Source: Leptospira sp. 96542 | Lineage (GTDB): Bacteria; Spirochaetota; Leptospiria; Leptospirales; Leptospiraceae | NCBI GenBank assembly: GCA_029310945.1 | Contig: JARJFC010000006.1 | Coordinates: 1 to 64,000, forward strand | DNA: 64,000 nt | Direction: 5' to 3' | Shown: in pieces, positions 44,554 through 53,956 of the stretch | How positions within the stretch are numbered: the first letter of the stretch is position 1 | How the letters are laid out: each line of letters opens with the position of its first letter | Translations under genes and position numbers: made by a program | The notes under the pieces: model-generated | What the model was told of the DNA's origin: nothing | Databases searched by the model: none | What the model saw: only the letters and a program-made list of their open reading frames with translations

Positions 44554-45033
44554 TTATACGAGTTCTCTATAATTGCGGTTGAAGTAGAGGAGTGGTTTGC
44601 CTTCTCCCTGTGTGATCCCTTTCACAAGCCCAATCACGATCCAATGGTCGCCTTTTTCGATCATAACATCCAATTGGCAGTCGAGGGATGCCAAAGTTCC
44701 TGTGAGAACGGGTGCTCCTGTCACTAGGGACTCCGGATTTAAGGCTTCTAAAACCACCGCTTTGTCCAGGGAACCAGAGGCAAAATCAGCGGAAATTTGT
44801 TTTTGTGATTCTTTTAGAATATTCACTACGAAACGTTTGGATTCCAAAATGGGTTCGTAGGCTCCACTGTCCTTTGCCAAACAAAATAAAACCATCGGCG
44901 GAGCGAGTGAAACAGAAGAGAAACTAGAAACGGTGATTCCACCTTTTTTTGTTTCAGACTCATAGGTGATGACGGAAACTCCACTTGCCCAAGTTGATAA
45001 AGCCGTTTTAAACGAATCGGATGATGCTAACAT
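44554..45033 (-). CDS. Flavin reductase domain (HpaC-like) protein
   Basis: A 159-residue protein from ATG 45033 (AGGGG upstream); an earlier ATG at 45051 is less supported. It has the FMN-binding split-barrel of the flavin reductase-like family: WASGVSVITYESETKKGGIT, SSFSSVSLAPPMVLFCLAKD and the C-terminal GDHWIVIGLV. It reduces FMN/FAD with NAD(P)H for a partner monooxygenase or acts in redox balance. It diverges from a Fur/PerR-type gene across a Per-box-like site and may be controlled by it. It precedes purL by 9 bp. Confidence 0.88.
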   Translation of the reverse strand: MLASSDSFKTALSTWASGVSVITYESETKKGGITVSSFSSVSLAPPMVLFCLAKDSGAYEPILESKRFVVNILKESQKQISADFASGSLDKAVVLEALNPESLVTGAPVLTGTLASLDCQLDVMIEKGDHWIVIGLVKGITQGEGKPLLYFNRNYRELV

Positions 45034-45061
45034 AATGACCCCTATTGACAAATATCAATTT

Positions 45062-45076
45062 CTGGAATGATTATAA
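45062..45076. promoter_or_regulatory. Per-box-like operator between flavin reductase and Fur-family gene
   Basis: CTGGAATGATTATAA matches the PerR box consensus TTATAATnATTATAA at 12 of 14 defined positions, located in the 103-bp divergent intergenic region. Adjacent bases continue AT-rich with a further inverted match (GGAAT/ATTCC at 45064-45068 and 45084-45088). Confidence 0.55.
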
Positions 45077-45136
45077 AATCGAAATTCCATTTGACCATCT
45101 TTGTTTTTTTTCATTTTTTTAGTAAGGGGGAAAGAA

Positions 45137-45511
45137 ATGAAAACCTTAACCAAACATAGAGAACTCATTTTAAACGATTTATCCAATAGACATGACCACC
45201 CAACGGCCAAAATGGTATTTGAATCAGTTAAGGGAAAGGCAGAACATATTAGTTTTGCCACTGTTTATAACTCTCTCGAATATTTGTTCCAAAACAAATA
45301 CATAAACAAACTGAATATTGAGTCTGATTCTGTTCGGTATGATGCATTTTTGGAAGACCATTCCCATTTGATCTGTAAAGATTGTGGTATGGTTTTGGAC
45401 GTTCCTCCGCTAAAATTGAATCATAATGAAGAATTGGAGTCTTTGGGTTTTCAAATCAAACATATTGATGTGACTGTCACTGGCATCTGTCCGACCTGCA
45501 AACACGAATAA
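45137..45511 (+). CDS. Fur-family regulator, PerR-like
   Basis: A 124-residue winged-helix regulator from ATG 45137 with AAGGGGGAAAG upstream. HPTAKMVFESV and HISFATVYNSLEYL form the DNA-binding domain; HSHLICKDCGMVLD and the final CPTCKHE supply the two CxxC structural zinc pairs. The regulatory-metal site has Asp/His near DAFLEDHSH, as in PerR. PerR uses iron-catalysed His oxidation to sense peroxide; Fur senses iron. A Per-box-like site lies in its own promoter, pointing to autoregulation. Which of the several Leptospira Fur/PerR paralogs it is cannot be decided. Confidence 0.9.
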   Translation: MKTLTKHRELILNDLSNRHDHPTAKMVFESVKGKAEHISFATVYNSLEYLFQNKYINKLNIESDSVRYDAFLEDHSHLICKDCGMVLDVPPLKLNHNEELESLGFQIKHIDVTVTGICPTCKHE

Positions 45512-45553
45512 TTTTTTCTGGCTAGGGGGCATTGTTACCCCAACCTTGTCCGT

Positions 45554-47335
45554 ATGGGCATCATTCGAACTCTTTCTCCTGAACTCATCAACCAAATTGC
45601 GGCGGGTGAGGTCATTGAGTCCACACATTCCATCTTAAAAGAGCTCATCGAAAATGCGATGGATGCGGGTGCCACAAAGATCGAAATCGCAACCGATGCG
45701 GCAGGCCTTTCTCGGATCCTTGTTTCCGACAACGGGCATGGGATAACCAGAGAGGATTTGCCTTTGGCCGTACAAAGGTACGCCACATCTAAAATCAAAA
45801 ATTTCCAAGACTTAGAACATTTACTCACTTTCGGATTCCGGGGAGAGGCGCTCGCGTCCATTGCTTCTGTTTCCAAAATGACTTTGGAAAGTGGGACAGA
45901 AGGAAACCGTGTGGCGTACAGGTTGTACATCGAAGGTGGGCAAATCAAACGAGAAGAGGAAATCCCTTTTTTTCAGGGAACCAAAATCGATATTCAGGAT
46001 TTATTTTACAATACACCTGTTAGGCGAAAATTCTTAAAAACAGAAATGGGTGAGGATAAAAAAAATAGATCCCGGGTTCAGTCCATGGCCATTGCCGAAC
46101 CCAAAATATCCTTTCGTTATGTACAAAATGGGAAAGAAATTTTAAACCTTCCTCCAGAAGAGGGCTTTGAGCGAATCCTTTCTGTTTATGGTGAAAATTT
46201 GCGTGATCATTTGCTTCCCGTACATTTGGAACGAAACGGAATCAAACTCACAGGTTTTATTTCTCACCCCGACTTTTATAAATCGTCCCGGTCGGGGCAA
46301 TTTTTCTTTGTCAATAACAGATCCATTGACCTGAAATTTACCACTCAAATTTTGAAACGATGTTACGGCGAACTATTGCCAAGCGGCGGGTTTCCATATG
46401 CTTATTTATTTTTTTCTGTCCCACATTCCTTTGTGGATGTGAACGTTCACCCGCAAAAAAAAGAAGTTAGATTTTTATCCGAGGAAACCATCACAGCCAT
46501 TCTATTCCAAGGCATTACCGATGTTTTGCGAACCTCCACTCCTGTGGAATTTTTGGAGATGCGCCGTAGACTTTCCATGCCCATCCCTTATGAAGAAACC
46601 ACTATGGGAAAATCGGGGTTTCAATTTCCAGAGTCGTTAGGCGAAAATGCACCCTTATTGTCCACACCCGAGGCGATGGAACGAAAAGGATATTCTTTGG
46701 AAGGTGTCGGGGCGGGGGTTGGCCTCCACCTCCTCGGAGACCAGTTGGAAAAACACCACAGTTTTGTTCCCAAAAAACACTATGGTGTCATTTTCGAAAC
46801 CTTCATTCTGGCGGAGGCGGAAGATGGGCTCTATATCATAGACCAACACACAGCCCATGAAAGGATACGGTATGAAGAAGTACTTCGTGATTTAAAATCC
46901 AAAGCTTATAAATCGCAAAGCCTTTTAACGCCCATTCGGTGGGAGCTCACTAAAGAGGAAGCTGAAGAAATTTTAGAATCCAAGACTATGTTTAACGAAC
47001 TAGGCATCGATTTGGAACCATTTTCGGGAGGAACCATCCTCATCCGTGAGGTTCCCAGTTACATCGACCCTGGCAAAGAAATCGAAACCATCCAAGACCT
47101 TTGGGAACGAAAAAAAACAAAGGATCTGGAAGACAAAGAAATGTATGATGAAATGGCAAAATGTGTGGCCTGTCGTTCGGCCATCAAAAAAGGGGACCAG
47201 GTTTCCGACCCCATTTTGGGCGAACTTTTGCAACGATTGTCCTATTGTGAAAACCCATCCCTTTGCCCGCACGGAAGACCCACCCTCATCAAACTCACCC
47301 GTAAAGACCTAGAAATCATGTTCCACCGGATTTAA
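45554..47335 (+). CDS. mutL: DNA mismatch repair protein MutL (endonuclease type)
   Basis: A 593-residue MutL. The N-terminal GHKL ATPase has [26 protein letters not shown] and [10 protein letters not shown]. The C-terminal domain carries the endonuclease metal motif [12 protein letters not shown] near residue 430, plus [10 protein letters not shown] and CPHGRPT near 570, so this MutL should nick the new strand itself, as expected in bacteria without MutH. It stands 42 bp after the Fur-family gene. Confidence 0.96.
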   Translation: MGIIRTLSPELINQIAAGEVIESTHSILKELIENAMDAGATKIEIATDAAGLSRILVSDNGHGITREDLPLAVQRYATSKIKNFQDLEHLLTFGFRGEALASIASVSKMTLESGTEGNRVAYRLYIEGGQIKREEEIPFFQGTKIDIQDLFYNTPVRRKFLKTEMGEDKKNRSRVQSMAIAEPKISFRYVQNGKEILNLPPEEGFERILSVYGENLRDHLLPVHLERNGIKLTGFISHPDFYKSSRSGQFFFVNNRSIDLKFTTQILKRCYGELLPSGGFPYAYLFFSVPHSFVDVNVHPQKKEVRFLSEETITAILFQGITDVLRTSTPVEFLEMRRRLSMPIPYEETTMGKSGFQFPESLGENAPLLSTPEAMERKGYSLEGVGAGVGLHLLGDQLEKHHSFVPKKHYGVIFETFILAEAEDGLYIIDQHTAHERIRYEEVLRDLKSKAYKSQSLLTPIRWELTKEEAEEILESKTMFNELGIDLEPFSGGTILIREVPSYIDPGKEIETIQDLWERKKTKDLEDKEMYDEMAKCVACRSAIKKGDQVSDPILGELLQRLSYCENPSLCPHGRPTLIKLTRKDLEIMFHRI

Positions 47336-47421
47336 GAGCAAATTCATTTTCGAAAAACATTGCTAGATTTAATAGAGTCGAAATCTTAGGTCTGATGCCA
47401 CGCCCCCTTGAAGGCAAAAAT

Positions 47422-48000
47422 ATGACCCTCCGTGAGAAGGAAAAAATCCTCCTCCAAAAAATCAAAGCGGGGGATCCCAATGCCTATATGACCCTCGTTT
47501 CTCCGTTCCGCGAACGTTTGTTCCGAAAAGCGGTTTCCATGGTCAAAGACGGCGACGATGCGGAAGACATCGTCCAAGACGCTCTGATTTCTGGTTATAA
47601 ATCCATACAAAATTTCCGAGCAGAAGCGGGAGTTTATACCTGGCTTTACAGGATTGTGGTGAACAAATCCAAAGATCTACTGGCCAAAAAGAAACGTGGG
47701 CGGGAAAAACCCATGGATGACACAGGTGACAATCAATTTGTCGATTCTCGCCTTGGTTATGAAAAAAAATTAGAACTTTCCGAAGAGTCACGTTATCTAA
47801 TGGATAAGATCGGTTTGTTAGAAGAATCCTACAAACAAGTACTCGAGCTCCGTTACTTTGAAAATCTCTCGTATAATGAGATTGCGGAAATCATGGAGTG
47901 CAATGTAGGGACTGTCAAAAGCCGTCTTTTCAAAGCGAAGGAGTTTTTGAAGCACCTCATCCAAAAAGATGATAAGGGAGAAGGTTTCTTCGAAAAATGA
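47422..48000 (+). CDS. ECF-type RNA polymerase sigma factor
   Basis: A 192-residue sigma-70 family member. Region 2 is visible as AVSMVKDGDDAEDIVQDALI and FRAEAGVYTWLYRIVVNKSKD, and region 4 as LELRYFENLSYNEIAEIMEC followed by NVGTVKSRLFKAKE. ATG 47422 has GAAGG upstream; ATG 47395 is an alternative. The next gene overlaps by 4 bp (ATGA) and encodes a membrane protein likely to be its anti-sigma factor. The signal that releases it is unknown. Confidence 0.93.
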   Translation: MTLREKEKILLQKIKAGDPNAYMTLVSPFRERLFRKAVSMVKDGDDAEDIVQDALISGYKSIQNFRAEAGVYTWLYRIVVNKSKDLLAKKKRGREKPMDDTGDNQFVDSRLGYEKKLELSEESRYLMDKIGLLEESYKQVLELRYFENLSYNEIAEIMECNVGTVKSRLFKAKEFLKHLIQKDDKGEGFFEK

Positions 48001-48560
48001 GGATTATGAATTTACGAAACTGGTTGCGCGCCCAATACCCCTACCTATTCACAGATGAACCTGAATCGGTCATTCTTGAAAACAAAATTTGCAATTTGTT
48101 CCAAGAAGTACGAAAGAAGGAAGAAACCATCCTCCCTAGGATGTCGAACGATTTTGACACCCGTCTTTTGAATGTTTTACAATCCACTCCCATAGAAGCT
48201 AAAAATCTCCCCGTTTCAGCAACTCTCCGTGAATGGTTTGAAAACCGCAGTGTGCAGTATTCTTTTTCAGCCGTTATGGCTCTGAGCCTTGTTTTTGTTT
48301 TAGTTGGGCGAATGAACCAAGACCAAACACCTGTTAGCGATTCTGCAGGGGTTGTGATAGAACAAAACACGTCTTATATGAATGAACCAGCAAGCATAGA
48401 CATGAGTGAAAACTACCAAAAACGAATGCTTGTGGATCATCTGCGTTCCAATCCCGATGCCCTTGGTGGTTTGAAGGAGTTGGAAACATACTACACAAGG
48501 ACTGGACGGGAGTCTGCAGCCGAAGAAATCCATTTTTTGATTGAGTCAGTCGAACGTTAA
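47997..48560 (+). CDS. Putative membrane anti-sigma factor
   Basis: A 187-residue protein coupled to the ECF sigma gene (ATGA overlap). The first ~85 residues are cytosolic and helical (DTRLLNVLQSTPIEAKNLPV), a TM helix spans about 92-110 (VMALSLVFVLVG), and the C-terminal ~75 residues are extracytoplasmic with helical LGGLKELETYYTRTGRESAA. There is no canonical HxxxCxxC zinc anti-sigma motif, so it is assigned by position and topology. Its end overlaps the convergent TPR gene by 4 bp. Confidence 0.7.
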   Translation: MRIMNLRNWLRAQYPYLFTDEPESVILENKICNLFQEVRKKEETILPRMSNDFDTRLLNVLQSTPIEAKNLPVSATLREWFENRSVQYSFSAVMALSLVFVLVGRMNQDQTPVSDSAGVVIEQNTSYMNEPASIDMSENYQKRMLVDHLRSNPDALGGLKELETYYTRTGRESAAEEIHFLIESVER

Positions 48561-49429
48561 ACTAACGATTTTGCTAGTAATAATGCCTCCCTGGATCTGA
48601 GCTCATCAGCACAATCCAGGATGGCGAGAGCAAATTGTTCGATCCTAGCATCCAGCTTAAAATTACCACCTGACCTTTGTTTCGAATCCGTAAGTCGTTT
48701 CAATTCCAAAAACCATGTTTGTATGATTTCGGCATTGAGTTTGACAGGGGGACGAAAAAGCCCCTCACGATAACAAAGTATGGGCACAATTTCTTTCCAT
48801 TCTTCTTCTTTGGTTCCTAGTTCCATCGCTTTTTGGATGGCCCCGCGCATGGGAGGGTAACGTACGATGGAAATGGGAAAGAGTTGTGGATCAGAAAGAA
48901 AAGCGGTTCTGTACAAAGGGATGCCGTCTTTTTCACGACCTAACATACAAAGGGTTTCTGCAAGATAGTAATTCAGAACAGGAGTTGCCTGCCGACCGGC
49001 ATAGAGCAAGACCTCATTGGCCATTTTGTAATCCCCAATTTTAATCAGGCAGGCTGTGAGTTCGCGGAGTAAGTCTTTGTCTAGGGCGTTGGCACCTTCC
49101 CATTGGTAGGCCAATTTTAAATGGTCGGCTGCTTCTTGTAAGATACAGGTTTGTGTTTTTTGGTAGGTTTCCGTGTCCAAAAACCCCCGTTTGGTGATCT
49201 CAATTTCAAAATCGGAGAAAAAACCAAGTAAAAGTTTCCCCCTCTCTTTGCCTTCCCTTGTTTTTAAAATCAAGTCCAAACGGTGATCCCAGAAGCTAGC
49301 CATATAATAGCCACTGATGGAACCAGGGTCGAGTGGATCACGATCCAAAAGTACGGAATAAATGGATTTCGCTTTTTCGAACTCACCTAGTTCCAAATAG
49401 GTTAAGGCATCTTCCGACTTCTGTATCAT
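48557..49429 (-). CDS. TPR-like cytosolic protein
   Basis: A 290-residue helical protein beginning with a clear TPR unit (ALTYLELGEFEKAKSIYSVL, LLDRDPLDPG) and continuing with degenerate helical repeats (TACLIKIGDYKMANEVLLYA, YYLAETLCMLGREKDGIPLY). No signal peptide or catalytic motif. It follows hpf by 9 bp on the same strand, so they may be co-transcribed. Function unknown, probably a scaffold. Confidence 0.75.
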   Translation of the reverse strand: MIQKSEDALTYLELGEFEKAKSIYSVLLDRDPLDPGSISGYYMASFWDHRLDLILKTREGKERGKLLLGFFSDFEIEITKRGFLDTETYQKTQTCILQEAADHLKLAYQWEGANALDKDLLRELTACLIKIGDYKMANEVLLYAGRQATPVLNYYLAETLCMLGREKDGIPLYRTAFLSDPQLFPISIVRYPPMRGAIQKAMELGTKEEEWKEIVPILCYREGLFRPPVKLNAEIIQTWFLELKRLTDSKQRSGGNFKLDARIEQFALAILDCADELRSREALLLAKSLV

Positions 49430-49438
49430 GGAGTGATT

Positions 49439-49726
49439 TTAGTGTTTGCTTTTTTTGTCGTGGTGTTTGCCCACTTGCGATAGGATTTTATCTTCCAAAC
49501 CATCGACACATACATAAATGTCTTTGTCTTCGTTATGGGCATTAAAATGGGTTCCGTCTGCATTGAGTTTGAGATTGCTGTGGATGAGTCCATGGATGGA
49601 TTCGAAGGACACCTCACAAGAGATAATCTTTTGAACAAATTTTGTCACACGTTCTAGTTTTTCATTGGCATAGTTTTCTGCCGCTTCCGACCTGTCTAAA
49701 TGTTTCCAAGTGTAATTGATTTTCAT
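49439..49726 (-). CDS. hpf: Ribosome hibernation promoting factor (short form)
   Basis: A 95-residue HPF/RaiA-type protein: YTWKHLDRSEAAENYANEKL and YVCVDGLEDKILSQVGKHHD fit the beta-alpha-beta-beta-beta-alpha fold that binds the 30S decoding centre and keeps ribosomes inactive in stationary phase. There is no C-terminal dimerisation domain, so it is a short form. His/Lys-rich C-terminus. Confidence 0.9.
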   Translation of the reverse strand: MKINYTWKHLDRSEAAENYANEKLERVTKFVQKIISCEVSFESIHGLIHSNLKLNADGTHFNAHNEDKDIYVCVDGLEDKILSQVGKHHDKKSKH

Positions 49727-49832
49727 ATATTATCCCGCTATGGTATTGGATTTAAGTGTACTCTGGAAAAAATGAAAGAGTCAAATAAAAAAGAATTGAA
49801 GAGCCTTCTTTCGCACGCAGTGTTTGGATACT

Positions 49833-50459
49833 ATGGCAAGCGAAAGGGAACCAAAAAAAATCGCAACTAAAAAGGCCAAAGTAAAAAAAGAACCTCTACC
49901 TAAAAGTTCGATCTATAATGATTCTAGGTGGACAAAACATCCAAATTTTCCAACGGAGGATTTGATGAAAGTCCTCATCCGAAATCCGAAAGAGGTTTAT
50001 GTTTTTTGGAAATGGAATCCTAAAACCGTAGAATCATATGCAAACCAAACAGAATCCAAACCTATGGAAGGGCTTCGTTTTCGCTTGCGAGTCCAGTATA
50101 AAAATCTTTTGGGCAGTGAAAGGGAAGTTTGGTATGATCTTGCACCCTTTACCGAATCGTATTATGTACAATTTATATTTCCTGTAGCAGAAGTCGAGGC
50201 AGCCATCTTTCTTTGTGGTCCAACCAAGGAACAACTCTGTTTGCATTCGAAAGCGGGTGATTTACCCCCTGTTAATGAATCCTTTCGTTTGGACAAAGAA
50301 TGGATTCATCCTAGGTGGATCGAACAAGGGTTAGTTGCCGAGTCATCTTCTGGAAATTATTATTTTAAGGAAGGAAAACCTGGTGAGTTTTATGTAAACC
50401 CACGGGGTGTGTATGATTCTCCTTCTTCCCATTATCATTTGGAAAAGGAAAGGTTATGA
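49833..50459 (+). CDS. DUF4912 protein
   Basis: A 208-residue protein from ATG 49833 (TTG 49824 is an alternative). A lysine-rich N-terminus is followed by a DUF4912 domain: LMKVLIRNPKEVYVFWKWNP, a beta-sandwich stretch, FTESYYVQFIFPVAEVEAAI and SFRLDKEWIHP. DUF4912 genes are often next to GH57 branching-enzyme genes in glycogen clusters; here the GH57 gene starts inside its stop region (ATGA overlap at 50456-50459). A carbohydrate-binding helper role is inferred. Confidence 0.85.
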   Translation: MASEREPKKIATKKAKVKKEPLPKSSIYNDSRWTKHPNFPTEDLMKVLIRNPKEVYVFWKWNPKTVESYANQTESKPMEGLRFRLRVQYKNLLGSEREVWYDLAPFTESYYVQFIFPVAEVEAAIFLCGPTKEQLCLHSKAGDLPPVNESFRLDKEWIHPRWIEQGLVAESSSGNYYFKEGKPGEFYVNPRGVYDSPSSHYHLEKERL

Positions 50460-52039
50460 ATCCCAAAGGGCATCTCGTACTTGTTCTCCATGCCCACCTT
50501 CCTTTTGTCCGCCACCCAAATTACGAAAGTAGCTTTATCGAAGAAAACTGGCTGAATGAAGCTATTTTAGAAACCTATATCCCTCTCCTCCGTACATTCC
50601 GAAATTTAAAACGAGAATCAGTTCCCTTTAAGATCACAATGTCTTTTACACCCACACTCTCTTCGATGCTTGTGGATCCCTATTTGATTTCTCAATTTGA
50701 AAGTTATCTAAAAAACCTCATCCAATTGGCAAAAAATGAAACGATTCGCACAAAGGATGATCCGCATCTTAACTACCTTGCCCATTGGTATTTGGATCAT
50801 TTTACGAACACTCTGTCCATATTTAATGAAACAGAGGGAGATCTCACCAAACAGTTCTTAGAATTTGTGGAATCGGGAAATTTGGAAATTCTCACAAGTC
50901 CTGCCACCCATGCCTTTTTGCCCAATTATGAATCCGAACCAAGCATCATTCGTTCCCAATTGAAGAATGGAAGGCGAACATTTCGGAGGGTTTGGGGCAG
51001 GGATCCCAAGGGCATTTGGTTGTCAGAATGCGGATACAGTCCCGGCTTCGAACAAAACTTGGAAAGAGAAGGTTTTCGTTATTTTTTTGTGGACACGCAT
51101 GGAATCAACCATGCAAACCCGCGACCTAAATTTGGTGTTTACGCTCCTGTGGAAGTGGGGGCAGGGGTTTTTGCTTTTGGTCGAGACCCAGAAAGTAGCA
51201 AACAAGTTTGGAGTTCCATCGATGGATACCCAGGGGATTTTCGATACAGAGAATATTACCGAGACATTGGGCACGACCTCCCTTGGGAAATCATCTCTCC
51301 CTACATGCGTTCCAATGGGGTTCGGATCAACACAGGGATCAAATACCATCGCATAACAGGAAAATCCGACGCGAAAGATTTTTACCACCCAGATTGGGCG
51401 GTGGAAGCATGTGGCGACCATGCAGAAGATTTTTTACGAAACCGCATCCATCAGGTGGAGTATTTGTATGAACAGAACAAACAAGAAGTTGTTGTGGTAT
51501 CACCCTATGATGCCGAACTTTTTGGTCATTGGTGGTATGAAGGTCCAAAATTCATCGAGTTTTTATGTAAAAAAATCCATTTCGACCAAAACACCATCCA
51601 GCTTTCTTTTCCCATGGAGGCAGCAAGGGCAATTCCTCGCATCCAATCCGTATCCATGCAAATGTCAAGTTGGGGGGAAAATGGTTATGGGGATGTTTGG
51701 CTCAACCGAACCAATGATTGGATCTACCCACTCATCCATTCCCTTGCTATCCGGATGCAGAAGAAAGTTTTGGAATATAAAAACGGATCCGAAGCTGATA
51801 TTCGCATTTTAAAACAAATGGGCAGAGAACTATTGTTACTCGAAAGTTCGGATTGGGCTTTTATTATGAAAACAGGCACCATGGTGGACTATGCTGTAAA
51901 ACGAACGAATGTTCATGCTAATTTGTTTTTGGCCTTAGAGGAAATGCTTGGAAAGGAAGAGGACGACCATTCTGTCCTTCTGGCCGCAGAAACCGAACAC
52001 AATATTTTTCCAGACATCCGGCTTGAGGATTTTATTTAG
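50456..52039 (+). CDS. GH57 1,4-alpha-glucan branching enzyme-like protein
   Basis: A 527-residue GH57 enzyme with a C-terminal DUF1957-type helical domain, the layout of archaeal/Thermus branching enzymes. HLVLVLHAHLPFVRHP opens the barrel; the catalytic nucleophile is Glu191 in WLSECGYSPG, and the acid/base is Asp352 in YDAELFGHWWYEG. It would introduce alpha-1,6 branches into alpha-1,4 glucan (glycogen). It is translationally coupled to the DUF4912 gene. No glycogen synthase is in the window. Confidence 0.9.
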   Translation: MNPKGHLVLVLHAHLPFVRHPNYESSFIEENWLNEAILETYIPLLRTFRNLKRESVPFKITMSFTPTLSSMLVDPYLISQFESYLKNLIQLAKNETIRTKDDPHLNYLAHWYLDHFTNTLSIFNETEGDLTKQFLEFVESGNLEILTSPATHAFLPNYESEPSIIRSQLKNGRRTFRRVWGRDPKGIWLSECGYSPGFEQNLEREGFRYFFVDTHGINHANPRPKFGVYAPVEVGAGVFAFGRDPESSKQVWSSIDGYPGDFRYREYYRDIGHDLPWEIISPYMRSNGVRINTGIKYHRITGKSDAKDFYHPDWAVEACGDHAEDFLRNRIHQVEYLYEQNKQEVVVVSPYDAELFGHWWYEGPKFIEFLCKKIHFDQNTIQLSFPMEAARAIPRIQSVSMQMSSWGENGYGDVWLNRTNDWIYPLIHSLAIRMQKKVLEYKNGSEADIRILKQMGRELLLLESSDWAFIMKTGTMVDYAVKRTNVHANLFLALEEMLGKEEDDHSVLLAAETEHNIFPDIRLEDFI

Positions 52040-52119
52040 GGATAAGTCCTTAGAATTGTTCTAATAAATGGTTGCCAAAAAAGTCCCAAGTTCCAAACTT
52101 TGGTTATCTGGAGGGTTCT

Positions 52120-52326
52120 ATGTTGGCGTCCATTCGTTTTCCCTTGTTCCTTTCTCTGGTATTTTTTTCTGTCAATTTTGTCTTCTGCAGTTTCTCTCAT
52201 AGAGAAAACAAAGAAGGGTTGTTCCGAGTTGGGGATTCTGTCATTCGTTATACGGAAAGCTTGGAAACACCAAACAATACAGAAACTGTACACAAAACAT
52301 CCCCCTTTGACCGGGGAGTGCTCTGA
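52120..52326 (+). CDS. Small lipoprotein
   Basis: A 68-residue protein from ATG 52120 with GGAGG five bases upstream. Signal peptide MLASIRFPLFLSLVFFSVNF followed by VFC places the lipid-modified Cys at residue 23. The mature peptide is only ~46 residues, charged and probably disordered. An earlier in-frame ATG at 52072 has no ribosome binding site. Function unknown. Confidence 0.6.
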   Translation: MLASIRFPLFLSLVFFSVNFVFCSFSHRENKEGLFRVGDSVIRYTESLETPNNTETVHKTSPFDRGVL

Positions 52327-52334
52327 CAAAAACC

Positions 52335-52356
52335 AAACCCAAATTCATTTGGGTTT
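52335..52356. terminator. Bidirectional terminator-like hairpin
   Basis: AAACCCAAA (52335-52343) and TTTGGGTTT (52348-52356) form a perfect 9-bp stem with a 4-nt loop, between the convergent small lipoprotein and SET-domain genes; it includes the stop codon of the latter. Confidence 0.7.
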
Positions 52357-52794
52357 GAAGTCCACATTGTCCCAGTAGTCTTTACCGTAATCGAAAAATA
52401 TTTCTCCTCCCTCGGGGATTGTTTTTAAAACCCGAAACCGTGCTGTTTTCCATCGGACAGAGGTGACAAGTTCCGCATTGGGTTTGTCTGAGTGGTTGAT
52501 ATAACGAGTGTAGTTGGAAAGTTTGCCCTCCCCATAAATCCACCAATCTTTACAAATCCAAAGTAAGTATTTTGAGTCGATGTATTTGGGGGACTCCGCT
52601 TCATCATCTGTTATGATTTTGCCTGCGTAAAACCCTACGGTATCACCTTTGTATAATGTTTGTTTGGTGAAAAGACCCATACCAATTCCAGGGATGGAGG
52701 ACGGTTTCACAATAAAGTCCTGTTCTTTATAAACGACCGGTTTTCTTTTTTTGGTCTTTTTTATGACTTTCTTCTTTTTCATTTTGGATCCCAT
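52345..52794 (-). CDS. SET-domain protein (putative lysine methyltransferase)
   Basis: A 149-residue protein with a Lys-rich N-terminus ([15 protein letters not shown], possible start at 52782) and a compact SET domain: [20 protein letters not shown], the SAM/knot motif [12 protein letters not shown] and the catalytic Tyr motif [16 protein letters not shown] proteins methylate lysines; bacterial examples modify histone-like or ribosomal proteins. The short form lacks pre- and post-SET zinc regions. The target is unknown. Confidence 0.85.
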   Translation of the reverse strand: MGSKMKKKKVIKKTKKRKPVVYKEQDFIVKPSSIPGIGMGLFTKQTLYKGDTVGFYAGKIITDDEAESPKYIDSKYLLWICKDWWIYGEGKLSNYTRYINHSDKPNAELVTSVRWKTARFRVLKTIPEGGEIFFDYGKDYWDNVDFKPK

Positions 52795-52885
52795 AAGACA
52801 TAAGTGGAAAACAATTCACTCTTGTAAAGTCTTTGGTGTTTAAGATTCGCATCCCTCCTACCGATCTTAGGCGGTAGAGGGCACG

Positions 52886-53035
52886 ATGGACCAACTGAAA
52901 CAATCATCTGAAAAACCGTCCAATGTTGTGAACCTAGCTTTGTTCCGGGCCAAAAAAGCTTTGGAGAGAGATGGTTTTGAAGTGGTGGAGAATCCAAACG
53001 GCAAAATTACCCTCGTCATTCGTCTTGCGAAATAA
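52886..53035 (+). CDS. 49-residue small protein upstream of ribH
   Basis: ATG 52886 has GAGGG six bases upstream and the frame ends with TAA at 53033-53035, 24 bp before the ribH start. The peptide (NVVNLALFRAKKALERDGFE and VENPNGKITLVIRLAK) looks like a real beta-alpha-beta mini-protein. It is the probable first gene of the ribH-nusB operon. Function unknown. Confidence 0.65.
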   Translation: MDQLKQSSEKPSNVVNLALFRAKKALERDGFEVVENPNGKITLVIRLAK

Positions 53036-53059
53036 GGCCTGTTTGGGAACGTGGGTTAC

Positions 53060-53530
53060 ATGATAGAGAATCGATTGGAAGGAACAAGGATTGGGAACGG
53101 CCAAAAACACTGTGTGGTTGTTTCCAAGTTCAATGAATTCATAACAGAATCCCTTTTGAAGGGCGCATTGGATGCGTATAGGCAACATGGGGTCAAAGAA
53201 GAGGACGTAACTGTTGTCTATGTCCCCGGTGCCTATGAACTACCACAAACCGTAAAACGAATCCTCGGTTCAAAAAAATTCCAATTTTCAAGCATTGTTT
53301 GTTTGGGAGCCGTGATCCGAGGAGCCACTTCCCATTATGATTTGGTTTCGGGAGAATCCGCAAAAATTGGTGCTTTGGGAGACGGATCCGTACCTGTCAT
53401 TTTTGGAGTCATCACAACAGAAACCATAGAACAAGCCATTGAAAGGGCGGGAACCAAAGCGGGCAATAAAGGTTATGAGGCGGCCACCACAGCCATTGAA
53501 ATGGCGAATCTTTTCCAGACCCTCGGATGA
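53060..53530 (+). CDS. ribH: 6,7-dimethyl-8-ribityllumazine synthase
   Basis: A 156-residue RibH (GTG 53051 is a possible earlier start). It condenses the ribitylaminouracil with dihydroxybutanone phosphate, the penultimate step of riboflavin synthesis. [43 protein letters not shown] and the active-site His in TSHYD are intact, as is [17 protein letters not shown]. The nusB start overlaps its stop by 4 bp. Confidence 0.97.
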   Translation: MIENRLEGTRIGNGQKHCVVVSKFNEFITESLLKGALDAYRQHGVKEEDVTVVYVPGAYELPQTVKRILGSKKFQFSSIVCLGAVIRGATSHYDLVSGESAKIGALGDGSVPVIFGVITTETIEQAIERAGTKAGNKGYEAATTAIEMANLFQTLG

Positions 53531-53949
53531 GTTCCAGGCATAGAGGCAGAAGCTTAGCCCTCATGTGTCTCTACCAAATCGATTTGGTGGGGACAGACCC
53601 AAGCCGGGCCATGAAGTTTGACTGGTATGACAAAAAAATCTCCCGAGAAGAAAAAGAATATGCCATCTTTCTTGTGAAAGGAGTGGTCGAAAATCGCAAA
53701 GAGATCGATACTTTAATAAAGAAGTATTCGGAGAATTGGGAACTTTCGCGTATTTCCGTTGTGAATCGTTGTATCCTTCGGTTGTCAATTTTGAGTTTGC
53801 AAAAGGAACCTTTCCTTGCGGCACCTGTTGTCATCAATGAAGCGGTGGAACTCACAAAAGAATTTGAAACCGATGAATCGGCAAATTTTATCAACGGATT
53901 ACTAGATGCCTTTTATAAAAAAGAAATCGTAGCGAAACAATCAAAATAA
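53527..53949 (+). CDS. nusB: Transcription antitermination factor NusB
   Basis: A 140-residue all-helical Nus[20 protein letters not shown] at the N-terminus and [20 protein letters not shown] plus [10 protein letters not shown] at the C-terminus are the family signatures. It works with NusE(S10)/NusG on rRNA operon antitermination. The ribH-nusB pairing is common in bacteria. The TPR gene starts 7 bp after. Confidence 0.97.
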   Translation: MSSRHRGRSLALMCLYQIDLVGTDPSRAMKFDWYDKKISREEKEYAIFLVKGVVENRKEIDTLIKKYSENWELSRISVVNRCILRLSILSLQKEPFLAAPVVINEAVELTKEFETDESANFINGLLDAFYKKEIVAKQSK

Positions 53950-53956
53950 ATGTGAA

